A DNA stretch of 64,000 nt from Putridiphycobacter sp045110285 (GTDB taxonomy: Bacteria > Bacteroidota > Bacteroidia > Flavobacteriales_D > Crocinitomicaceae), in assembly GCA_045110285.1 (NCBI GenBank), contig JBGCGA010000017.1:1-64000 (forward strand), given 5' to 3'. Both the position numbers and the translations under genes were made by a program. The notes under the pieces are model-generated. The model saw only the letters and a list, made by a program, of their open reading frames with translations. It did not search any database and had not been told where the DNA came from. Positions 17,586-24,625 of this stretch are shown in pieces (positions within the stretch are counted from its first letter, which is position 1; the number at the start of each line of letters is the position of its first letter).

Positions 17586-18154
17586 ACCTTTTCTGGGTCA
17601 AAAGCTTCAACTGCCCCTGCTTTCATATTTCCGAGTGTAATATCACCTATCCTCACTCTTACCAGTCTTAAAGTAGCATGTCCAACTGCCGCAGTCATTT
17701 TCCTCACTTGTCGGTATTTTCCTTCGGTAATTGTGATTGAGAGCCAACTGGTTGGACCATGTCTATCATCTCTAATTTTTTTTATTCTTGGCGGAAAATT
17801 AACGGGATCCTCAATGGCTTTTGCAAAACAAGGAAGTGTTTTGTATTTTTCACCTTTTATGCCAATTTCAACGCCGTTTTGTAGTTGTAGTAAAGCAAAT
17901 TCATCAGGTGTGCCATCTACCTGCACGTAGTACTCTTTTTCAACTGTTTTTCTGCGGACGTTCTCACTAGTTTGCCCATCAGTTGTCAGTAATAATAGGC
18001 CTTCAGACTGTTCATCAAGTCTACCTATAGCCATAGTTCCTTCTGGAAAATCATGAAATTGACTTAAAACTTCTTTCCTTCGTTTTCCTTTATGAATGAA
18101 TTGAGAAATAACGCCAAAAGGCTTATGGATTTTAAAATGATAGTGATCCGACAT
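17582..18154 (-). CDS. rRNA pseudouridine synthase, RluE/RsuA family
   Basis: 190 residues, the size of RluE, which lacks the N-terminal S4 domain found in RsuA/RluB. The catalytic motif IGRLDEQSEGLLLLTTDG contains the conserved Asp that attacks uridine. KEYYVQVDGTP and ITEGKYRQVRKM are the other family blocks. It should convert one 23S rRNA uridine to pseudouridine. The gene opens with PFGVISQF where the family has K-P-x-x-V/L-x-x-x. It starts 2 nt after the DUF1456 stop and is likely translated from the same message. Confidence 0.88.
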   Translation of the reverse strand: MSDHYHFKIHKPFGVISQFIHKGKRRKEVLSQFHDFPEGTMAIGRLDEQSEGLLLLTTDGQTSENVRRKTVEKEYYVQVDGTPDEFALLQLQNGVEIGIKGEKYKTLPCFAKAIEDPVNFPPRIKKIRDDRHGPTSWLSITITEGKYRQVRKMTAAVGHATLRLVRVRIGDITLGNMKAGAVEAFDPEKV

Positions 18155-18156
18155 AC

Positions 18157-18408
18157 TTACTTGTCAGATTTTTTAGGTACTCTTTTATCAGGCATTGGTC
18201 CACGCAAATGAACCACCAAACCATTTAAAAAATTTCTTAAAATTTGATCTCCACAATTTCTGTATTTTTCGTGACCCTCAGCTCTGAAAAAAGCACCTAA
18301 TTCACTCTCAGAAACTTTAAAATCTACCAATTTACAAATGGCAACAATATCAGTATTTGTTAATTTATGCGCCACACGCAGCTTTTTAAATATATCGTTA
18401 TTCGTCAT
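18157..18408 (-). CDS. DUF1456 (YehS-like) protein, single repeat
   Basis: 83 residues. The sequence (NNDIFKKLRVAHKLTNTDI ... YRNCGDQILRNFLNGL) corresponds closely to one repeat of DUF1456; from memory it is closest to the second repeat of E. coli YehS. Typical members carry two repeats in about 150 residues, so this is a half-length, one-repeat version ending in a basic tail (PMPDKRVPKKSDK). Function is unknown. It lies 2 nt upstream of the pseudouridine synthase. A TACATTTG promoter box lies 26 nt upstream of the ATG. Confidence 0.85.
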   Translation of the reverse strand: MTNNDIFKKLRVAHKLTNTDIVAICKLVDFKVSESELGAFFRAEGHEKYRNCGDQILRNFLNGLVVHLRGPMPDKRVPKKSDK

Positions 18409-18434
18409 ATTATTCTTTGGAATTGTTTAAAATA

Positions 18435-18442
18435 CAAATGTA
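18435..18442 (-). promoter_or_regulatory. -7 box (TACATTTG) of the DUF1456-rluE operon
   Basis: TACATTTG on the minus strand fits TAnnTTTG and lies 26 nt before the DUF1456 ATG. The -33 TTG is not well placed. Confidence 0.4.
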
Positions 18443-18477
18443 AATGATTTATTCATTTATTGCCTGTGCAAGTGCAA

Positions 18478-20805
18478 TTAACGCAGGTGGGTATTGAATA
18501 ATTTCAAAATTCTACTGTACTCATCAATCCAACTACTTGTTTTCACAAATCCATGCGGTTCAACAGGGTAAAGCGCCATAGTAAAGCTTTTTTTCCCTAA
18601 TTCAATAAATCGTTGGTTTAGTCTTACAACATCCTGAAATTGAACATTATCGTCTATCATTCCATGCAATATTAATAATTCATCTTCTAAATTATTTGCA
18701 AAGTAAATCGGTGAACTTTGTCTGAATGCAATACTATCAGTTTCTGGCGTATTTAATATATTACTTGTGTATGCATGATTATAATGTGCCCAATCGGTCA
18801 CCGATCGAATAGCTGCTCCACATTGAAAGTAGCCTGGGTATTTTAGTAAAGCCATTATCGTAATAAATCCACCGTAAGACCCACCATAAATCCCGACTTT
18901 TTTTGGATCAATACCATGTTTATCAATTAAGTATTGGCGTCCCGCAATTTGGTCATCAAGGTCTTGTCCACCCATATGCCTGTATATTCCAGTTCTAAAA
19001 TCTCTTCCATACCCTTCACTGGCAGTATAGTCAATATCAATTACTGTATAGCCCAAGTCGCATAGTAGATTATGAAACATATATTCACGATAGTAAGCAC
19101 TCCACCAGTTATGCGCGTTTTGTAGATACCCAGCACCATGAACAAATTGAATTGCTGCCCCATTGTTTATAGAATCTTCAGGCTTAAATAGCCGGGCAGA
19201 AACCGAAACTTCTTTCTGATTTTTAAAAGCTACAATATCTGGTTCTCGCCAATTATATTTCTTAAAGCTACTACTTTGAGAATTGGTGATTTGAATTATT
19301 TCGGCACCGTCAGTGTTTGCTGCAGTGTACAATTCCCATGGTTTGTTTTTATAAGAATATCGAATAGCTAATTGGTCTTCTGTTGGCGATACTGTTACTT
19401 CATATTTGCCTGCTTTGTTCAATATATTTGTCCACTTTTTATTTGAAATTTTAAAATGATAAAAGCTTCTGTTGGCTGCCCCCGATTTATTAGAGGTAAT
19501 ATAAAACTTGGAACCATCACCACTTAATTCTGCTTTATAAATTTCAAAATTACCAGATGTTAACGCACTAGTTTTGCCACCAGATATATTGTGGCTATAC
19601 AGGTGAGAATATCCTGTTTTTTCCGACTGAAAATAAACCATATTGTCTTCCTCCATCCAGCCTATATTTCCCGGTACCATATTCCATCCCGAAATTCCCG
19701 GACCACCAATCCATGCATCATCATGTTGATGGTCGACGCACTTTAAACTTTTGCTTTTAATATCAAACACTGCAATCCACCGATCTTTATTGTCGTAAGA
19801 TTTTATTTCAAGTAGCGCTGAAGTACCTAAATCATTCATTATAATTTGTGTGCAAATGGTTGCTTTTGGTGTATCTCTGTTCAAATCAATTTGGCTGTTA
19901 AAAATCTGCAAATAGTTAGCATTTTTTTTAATTCCTGGCAAGTCAGCTAAATCTATCTCTCCTTGTTTTTTGGTTTTCAAATCAATCCAAAACAATTGGT
20001 GGTCCGGATTTTCAGCCCCAACTTTAGGTCTGGCTTGAATTTGTTGAGAGTAGCCAGAAACGGTAATATTTTCCTCAATTTCAGTATTCTTGTTTTTTGG
20101 ATATTGGTCGGTTCTTAAAATTGCAAACGATACGGTTTTGTCAAAACTTAGAAGCCCAATTGAATTGGAACTTAAATTAAAGTTTGCCACTTCAGATAAG
20201 TTTTGAATTGAGTCGAATTCCTGTTTTCTTTTGTCTTCACTATTTTCATCTCTGATAAATTGAAATAATTCGATTTGTTGTTTTTCGAGATAACTTAATT
20301 CAGTTGGAGCAGACTCATTATTTTTTTTGAAGCCAATACACTGCTTCAATACACCTTTAGAGTGATCAAATAAGAAGTACTCTTTTCTCTGGCTAATAAT
20401 CACTTTATTCTTATCAATAACCTGAAAAAGGCGAAATGGGTGAGCAGATTGGTAAATTAATTTGTTTTCTTTTTTATCAACAAAATATAGCCGATCATTA
20501 TTCTGAAAATAAAATGCTGATTTTTCACTATTGGTTTGATATCCCTTGATCGGTAAGGCATATAAATTCTCGCGCTTTATTTTTTTAGCCAATTGAGATT
20601 TTATATTCAATGCATAGAGGCTTGTAAGCATTTTTGAATTTTCCTTCCACTTAAAGTAGATGGTATTATTGTCCGGCCCCCAGACAATATTATTGGGTTG
20701 ATGACCAATAAAATCGTTTCCAGCCATAATTTCCTCAAGTGTAAGCGTTTTCTGAGCGAACGAAATAATAGGCAACAGAAAGAAAGTAAAAAGGGTGATT
20801 CTCAT
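18478..20805 (-). CDS. S9-family serine peptidase (prolyl oligopeptidase/DPP-IV-like)
   Basis: 775 residues with a signal peptide (1-17, ending SFAQ), so periplasmic or exported. An N-terminal beta-propeller (to about residue 500) carries WD-like segments such as KILWGPDN and YFQSEKTGYSHLYSH. The C-terminal alpha/beta-hydrolase domain contains the nucleophile in GIYGGSYGGF, the Asp in HGMIDDNVQF and the His in VEPHGF, so the catalytic triad is complete. Such enzymes remove dipeptides or cut after proline in short peptides. No sorting domain is visible. It stands alone; divergent from it is the ECF sigma gene. Confidence 0.9.
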   Translation of the reverse strand: MRITLFTFFLLPIISFAQKTLTLEEIMAGNDFIGHQPNNIVWGPDNNTIYFKWKENSKMLTSLYALNIKSQLAKKIKRENLYALPIKGYQTNSEKSAFYFQNNDRLYFVDKKENKLIYQSAHPFRLFQVIDKNKVIISQRKEYFLFDHSKGVLKQCIGFKKNNESAPTELSYLEKQQIELFQFIRDENSEDKRKQEFDSIQNLSEVANFNLSSNSIGLLSFDKTVSFAILRTDQYPKNKNTEIEENITVSGYSQQIQARPKVGAENPDHQLFWIDLKTKKQGEIDLADLPGIKKNANYLQIFNSQIDLNRDTPKATICTQIIMNDLGTSALLEIKSYDNKDRWIAVFDIKSKSLKCVDHQHDDAWIGGPGISGWNMVPGNIGWMEEDNMVYFQSEKTGYSHLYSHNISGGKTSALTSGNFEIYKAELSGDGSKFYITSNKSGAANRSFYHFKISNKKWTNILNKAGKYEVTVSPTEDQLAIRYSYKNKPWELYTAANTDGAEIIQITNSQSSSFKKYNWREPDIVAFKNQKEVSVSARLFKPEDSINNGAAIQFVHGAGYLQNAHNWWSAYYREYMFHNLLCDLGYTVIDIDYTASEGYGRDFRTGIYRHMGGQDLDDQIAGRQYLIDKHGIDPKKVGIYGGSYGGFITIMALLKYPGYFQCGAAIRSVTDWAHYNHAYTSNILNTPETDSIAFRQSSPIYFANNLEDELLILHGMIDDNVQFQDVVRLNQRFIELGKKSFTMALYPVEPHGFVKTSSWIDEYSRILKLFNTHLR

Positions 20806-20876
20806 AGCAATTCTTTGCCTCTAAATTACTACTTTTAAAACAAAAGTAAGTCTCTCAAACAATTTTGAAATAAAGC

Positions 20877-20902
20877 TGTAACTAATGTATAGGTTGTTCG
20901 TC
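20877..20902 (+). promoter_or_regulatory. Predicted ECF promoter of the sigma/anti-sigma operon (TGTAAC-N16-CGTC)
   Basis: TGTAAC (20877-20882) and CGTC (20899-20902) are 16 nt apart, an ECF-type -35/-10 pair, with the sigma gene starting 22 nt downstream. The same hexamer, spacer length and tetramer occur in front of the outer-membrane protein gene of the cluster (22471-22496). This suggests that the sigma factor drives its own operon. An inverted repeat, ATAGGT (20889-20894) and ACCTAT (20912-20917), overlaps the spacer and start region. Confidence 0.7.
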
Positions 20903-20924
20903 TTAAAATCGACCTATTGAATAA

Positions 20925-21416
20925 ATGACCGCAAAAGAATACAATACCGCCGTGGATTTGTATGCCGATAATATATATCGGTTTATTTTAAAGCACCTTA
21001 AAAATGAGGATGCTGCGCGTGATGTTGTGCAAGATACTTTTGAAAAAGTTTGGACAAAAAAAGATAATATTGATGGGGCAAAAGCAAAGTCATATTTATT
21101 TACAACAGCTTACAATAGAATGATTGATGTGATTCGAAAAGAAAAATATCAAGAAGATGAATCGAAAATAGACCTTTATAAAAGTGAACGACCATTGATG
21201 AATATGGATTTGCAAGAAACCTTGCATAACGCTTTAGATCAATTGCCAGAAATTCAACGAACTGTTATTTTGTTAAGAGATTATGAGGGCTATGATTATG
21301 CTGAAATTGGAAACATTACCAATTTAAAAGAAAGCCAGGTAAAGGTGTACATATTTAGAGGACGTAAAAAATTAAAACAAATACTAGTAAGTGTTGAGGC
21401 TGTATTAGAGCAATGA
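20925..21416 (+). CDS. ECF-type RNA polymerase sigma factor
   Basis: 163 residues, the length of extracytoplasmic-function sigma factors. Region 2 (about 8-70) has YADNIYRFILKHLKNEDAAR, VVQDTFEKVW and SYLFTTAYNRMIDVIRK. Region 4 (about 105-155) has LPEIQRTVILLRDYEGYDYA and the helix-turn-helix EIGNITNLKESQVKVYIFRG. It directs RNA polymerase to stress or envelope genes. Its stop overlaps the start of the anti-sigma gene by 4 nt (ATGA), the usual coupling of sigma and anti-sigma. An ECF-like promoter lies immediately upstream. Confidence 0.92.
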   Translation: MTAKEYNTAVDLYADNIYRFILKHLKNEDAARDVVQDTFEKVWTKKDNIDGAKAKSYLFTTAYNRMIDVIRKEKYQEDESKIDLYKSERPLMNMDLQETLHNALDQLPEIQRTVILLRDYEGYDYAEIGNITNLKESQVKVYIFRGRKKLKQILVSVEAVLEQ

Positions 21417-22465
21417 ATAAGATTAATAAACATAATGTTGAAGCACATTACCTTGATTTTTTAGAAGGTAATTTGTCGGTGGAAGACACCGACTTGTTAA
21501 TGGCGTTTATTGATTCGAATCCTGAGTTTTCAGATTTATTTGATGACACTGATGATTTATTATCGCTTCAGTTAAAACCTTCAGACGATAAATTTGGAGA
21601 TACAGAAGAATTAAAAACGATTCCTTGCAAAGGTGATGAGGTTTGTTTGGCGAATATTGACTTTTGGTTAGTTGCAAAAGCTGAAAATACGCTGAGTGTT
21701 GAAGAATTGCAGAGAGTAAATGATTTTGTGATTGAAAATAGTTTAGAAATAAACGAAGCTTATGTTTCTGCTGCCTATTTAAAACCAGATTTATCTGAAT
21801 CTTTTGGTGACTTGGCGGTTTTGAAAAAAGATGGAGGAACTATTATTCCGTTGTTAATGAGAGTTGCTAGCATTGCAGCAATTTTTCTATTCATCTGGTT
21901 AGTTTGGAATCCAAAAAAATCAATTGAACAACAATATGTCAGCAGAGATAATATAATTCAAAAAATAGATGAGGTTAAATACATTAGTCCTGATGTAATG
22001 CATGAAAATAACTTGGCTACTGTTGAGAAAATAGAACAGCCAACTCAACGTACTTTAAAAACTGATACATTTTCAAAGAAAACAAATAAGGACAGTCAAA
22101 AACCTAAAACTTTTACTGATTTTTTATTACTAAACCAGTCTATTAAAAACATTAATGTGGCAGTAACTTATGCTATGCAAAATCCACCAAAAATGGTTTC
22201 TGAAGATCTTAATTTGAGTGCCATTTTTTACGATTATGAACAAACTATTGCAAAAAATGAGTCGGGGAATAGTAGTAATCTAGCCCAAGTTAATATTGCT
22301 AAACCGAAGTATGAATTAGAAGAACAATATAAACCAGTGACGCAAAGGCTAAGTAATTTAACGAGCTTAGACATGTCAATCAAAAAAATGCCAGAAGAGG
22401 CTGATATTAGCCAAACTGTTATTCAAATTGGGAAATTTTCTTTTGAAAGAAAGAAAAAAAAGTAA
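21413..22465 (+). CDS. Probable membrane anti-sigma factor
   Basis: 350 residues with one transmembrane helix (about 145-165, VASIAAIFLFIWLVW). The cytoplasmic N-terminal half has two similar helical blocks: YLDFLEGNLSVEDTDLLMAF and LVAKAENTLSVEELQRVNDF, each followed by a short loop and more helix. This looks like an internally duplicated sigma-binding module. There is no HxxxCxxC zinc motif, unlike classical ZAS anti-sigma factors. The periplasmic half is rich in Lys, Gln and Asn with no domain I recognise. Role is inferred from overlap with the sigma gene and topology, not from a clear family match. Confidence 0.75.
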   Translation: MNKINKHNVEAHYLDFLEGNLSVEDTDLLMAFIDSNPEFSDLFDDTDDLLSLQLKPSDDKFGDTEELKTIPCKGDEVCLANIDFWLVAKAENTLSVEELQRVNDFVIENSLEINEAYVSAAYLKPDLSESFGDLAVLKKDGGTIIPLLMRVASIAAIFLFIWLVWNPKKSIEQQYVSRDNIIQKIDEVKYISPDVMHENNLATVEKIEQPTQRTLKTDTFSKKTNKDSQKPKTFTDFLLLNQSIKNINVAVTYAMQNPPKMVSEDLNLSAIFYDYEQTIAKNESGNSSNLAQVNIAKPKYELEEQYKPVTQRLSNLTSLDMSIKKMPEEADISQTVIQIGKFSFERKKKK

Positions 22466-22470
22466 GGGCC

Positions 22471-22496
22471 TGTAACTTTTTTAATAGTGCCCCGTC
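22471..22496 (+). promoter_or_regulatory. Predicted ECF promoter of the outer-membrane protein gene (TGTAAC-N16-CGTC)
   Basis: TGTAAC (22471-22476) and CGTC (22493-22496) with a 16-nt spacer match the promoter upstream of the sigma gene exactly in both elements and in spacing; the spacer sequences differ. It lies 5 nt after the anti-sigma stop and 98 nt before the preferred start of the next gene. Confidence 0.7.
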
Positions 22497-22594
22497 CTAC
22501 AATCAACAACGCTTAAAATAGTAATTAGTAAAACTGGCCAGTAAACTAAATGCTACAAAAGCAAGAAATAATGTTAACCTTAAAAATTAGAAAA

Positions 22595-23443
22595 ATGAAA
22601 AGTTTATTAATAATTATAGCAGCAGTTTTTAGCTTAAATAGTTTTGGTCAGGAAGATCCAAAAGAAGTAGAAACAACTAAAGAGGACACAACCCGTTTTA
22701 AAGTTGGTGGTTTAGAATTTATTATCATTGATCATGGAGACGATATTGACACCATACTAGTAGATGATGAAAAAACAAAAAAATCAATCAAAATAGGAGA
22801 CGACGATAATGACAAAGATGATGATGATTTAACATATTGGTCGGGATTTGAATTTGGCCCAGCCATTTTGATGAACAAAGATATGGGGACAAATATAAAC
22901 AGCGATTTTTTGCAGTTCGATCCAGCCCAGTCCTTTGCCTTTAGTTTGAATATGTTCGAAAAGCGAATTCCATTCGGAACTAGTCATGTTGGATTAGTTA
23001 CAGGAATGGGCTTTACGCACGCTAGGTTTGGCTTCAAAGACAGCTATGTATTAACTGAAAGTGCCGATAGTACATTCGGTATATTAGATAGTACTCGCGC
23101 ATACAATAAAAATCAACTCAGAGCTACTTATTTTAACATTCCACTGCTTTTGCAATTTAATACTTCAAAAAACAAAAACAAAAATTTACATTTAGCGGTA
23201 GGTGTAATTGGGAGTGTAAGAATTAATTCAAAAACAGTTCAAAAGTATGATATACTTGGTAAAGAAGCCAAAAAGAAAGAAAAAGGAGTATATAACCTCA
23301 GCCCTCTTCAAGCTTCTGCAACTGCAAGGTTAGGATATAATGACTTTGGATTGTTTGCCAACTATAATTTAATGCCTTTGTTCGAAAAAGGAAAGGCTGA
23401 GGAAGTTTTTCCTTTAACAATTGGTGTGTCGCTGCACTTCTAA
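22595..23443 (+). CDS. Outer-membrane beta-barrel protein, probable ECF regulon member
   Basis: About 282 residues from the ATG at 22595, chosen because it gives a clean signal peptide (KSLLIIIAAVFSLNSFGQ). An ATG at 22550 in frame would add 15 residues with no signal character. An acidic linker (GDDDNDKDDDD, about residues 85-95) separates an N-terminal segment from a barrel-like C-terminal region (FEFGPAILMN, LVTGMGFTHARFGF, ARLGYNDFGLFANYNL, LTIGVSLHF at the end). It belongs to the general PorT-like barrel type. It is third in the sigma/anti-sigma cluster, has its own ECF-like promoter and ends in a strong terminator, so it is a likely target of that sigma factor. Confidence 0.78.
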   Translation: MKSLLIIIAAVFSLNSFGQEDPKEVETTKEDTTRFKVGGLEFIIIDHGDDIDTILVDDEKTKKSIKIGDDDNDKDDDDLTYWSGFEFGPAILMNKDMGTNINSDFLQFDPAQSFAFSLNMFEKRIPFGTSHVGLVTGMGFTHARFGFKDSYVLTESADSTFGILDSTRAYNKNQLRATYFNIPLLLQFNTSKNKNKNLHLAVGVIGSVRINSKTVQKYDILGKEAKKKEKGVYNLSPLQASATARLGYNDFGLFANYNLMPLFEKGKAEEVFPLTIGVSLHF

Positions 23444-23490
23444 ATTTATTCAACGGTAATGATAAAACGTTTGTTTTTTCATAGGTCGAA

Positions 23491-23519
23491 AGGGTTACTT
23501 GAAAAAGTAGCCCTTTTTT
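23491..23519 (+). terminator. Intrinsic terminator after the outer-membrane protein gene
   Basis: AGGGTTACTT (23491-23500) pairs with AAGTAGCCCT (23505-23514), nine Watson-Crick pairs plus one G-U, around a GAAA tetraloop. Six T (23514-23519) follow or overlap the stem base. It ends the ECF cluster 48 nt after the stop codon. Confidence 0.8.
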
Positions 23520-23538
23520 ATTTTCTGTTTAAAAACAA

Positions 23539-24522
23539 TTATTTTAAGTCAGATAATTTAGACTTAAGGCTCATGATTACGTCTACTTCAGTCGCATCAA
23601 TTCCTTTTAATTCTGCTAAGTAATAAGAGGCCCAGTCAGTCAAATGAATCAAGTACAAAGCTTGGGTTAATACATTATTGCCTTCCGCTTTTACTTCTGT
23701 AATAGAATCTGCATTTGCTTCAATAACTGGATTACAAAATTCCCAACGTTTGGTGTTTCTATAAAATTCTAGAGAATTACTTAGTTTTATCACTGCCACG
23801 TTTTTTCCACCGCCAGTCCAGCCAACTAATTCGTTATGATTCATTTCAGGGATGACTGCATTCCAGGCTAGCATTTTACTGTTTTCATTCAATTGCTGTC
23901 TAAATCTAACTGCTACGCCTTCCATAGTTGGATTGGCATAAATTGCTGGAATTTTACCCAAACAGGCAGTAGCTACTACTTTACCTTCTTCTTGTATTTT
24001 AAGTTCTTTGGCATTTAGTAATTCAACCGCCTCTTCAATTTGACCAATAAAATCGTAATTTATTAAATTAAAAGCCTTTAGAATAAAAAAGTGTATAACC
24101 AAAGAATATGCTAACATGGCTCTTGGCTGTTCACCTCCTGGCACAATATAATGATGCCAATTGTTTTCTTTTGCCATTTCTAAGAGCGTTCCTCCTGATG
24201 TGATGACGGCAATGGTAGCACCTTTTGTGATACAAGCCTCAATTGCCATTAATGTCTCTTCAGTATCGCCAGAATAAGAGGTTGCAATCACTAGTGTTTT
24301 TTCATTTACAAATGACGGAATATTATAGTCATTAGTCGTATCAAACGGAACAGACAAATAATCGCGATTCAACAACTTAGTTATTTTGGCACCAATACCA
24401 GAACCACCAAGCCCACAACACAAAATATTGTCGAATCGAACTTGTTTCGGAGCTGAAACTTTGTTACCTATTGCTACTGCTTCAGTTAGTTGCTTTGTGA
24501 AATTTGCAATTAGTTTATCCAT
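23539..24522 (-). CDS. Bifunctional phosphoglucose/phosphomannose isomerase (SIS domain)
   Basis: 327 residues, the size of the archaeal-type bifunctional PGI/PMI family and much shorter than classical Pgi. The N-terminal SIS domain has CCGLGGSGIGAKIT and IATSYSGDTEETL for sugar-phosphate binding. The C-terminal half has IPEMNHNELVGW, whose Glu and His take part in the isomerisation. It interconverts glucose-6-P or mannose-6-P with fructose-6-P. It is convergent with the ECF cluster and divergent from lysS. A TAAATTTG promoter box lies 20 nt upstream of its ATG. Confidence 0.88.
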   Translation of the reverse strand: MDKLIANFTKQLTEAVAIGNKVSAPKQVRFDNILCCGLGGSGIGAKITKLLNRDYLSVPFDTTNDYNIPSFVNEKTLVIATSYSGDTEETLMAIEACITKGATIAVITSGGTLLEMAKENNWHHYIVPGGEQPRAMLAYSLVIHFFILKAFNLINYDFIGQIEEAVELLNAKELKIQEEGKVVATACLGKIPAIYANPTMEGVAVRFRQQLNENSKMLAWNAVIPEMNHNELVGWTGGGKNVAVIKLSNSLEFYRNTKRWEFCNPVIEANADSITEVKAEGNNVLTQALYLIHLTDWASYYLAELKGIDATEVDVIMSLKSKLSDLK

Positions 24523-24542
24523 GTTAAAAATATCTAAGGGAG

Positions 24543-24550
24543 CAAATTTA
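24543..24550 (-). promoter_or_regulatory. -7 box (TAAATTTG) of the isomerase gene
   Basis: TAAATTTG on the minus strand fits TAnnTTTG and lies 20 nt from the ATG at 24522. No well-spaced TTG was found. It sits 33 nt from the opposing lysS promoter in a 103-bp divergent region. Confidence 0.45.
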
Positions 24551-24583
24551 GCATTTTTACGCTTAATAGCACGTGGTTCTTAA

Positions 24584-24611
24584 TTGAAAAAAGAAAATTG
24601 AATTATCTTTG
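24584..24611 (+). promoter_or_regulatory. lysS promoter (TTG-N17-TATCTTTG)
   Basis: TTG (24584-24586) and TATCTTTG (24604-24611) with a 17-nt spacer are a full match to the Bacteroidota consensus. The ATG is 14 nt beyond the -7 box, leaving a very short leader. Confidence 0.7.
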
Positions 24612-24625
24612 GCAAAAAGTTTTAC

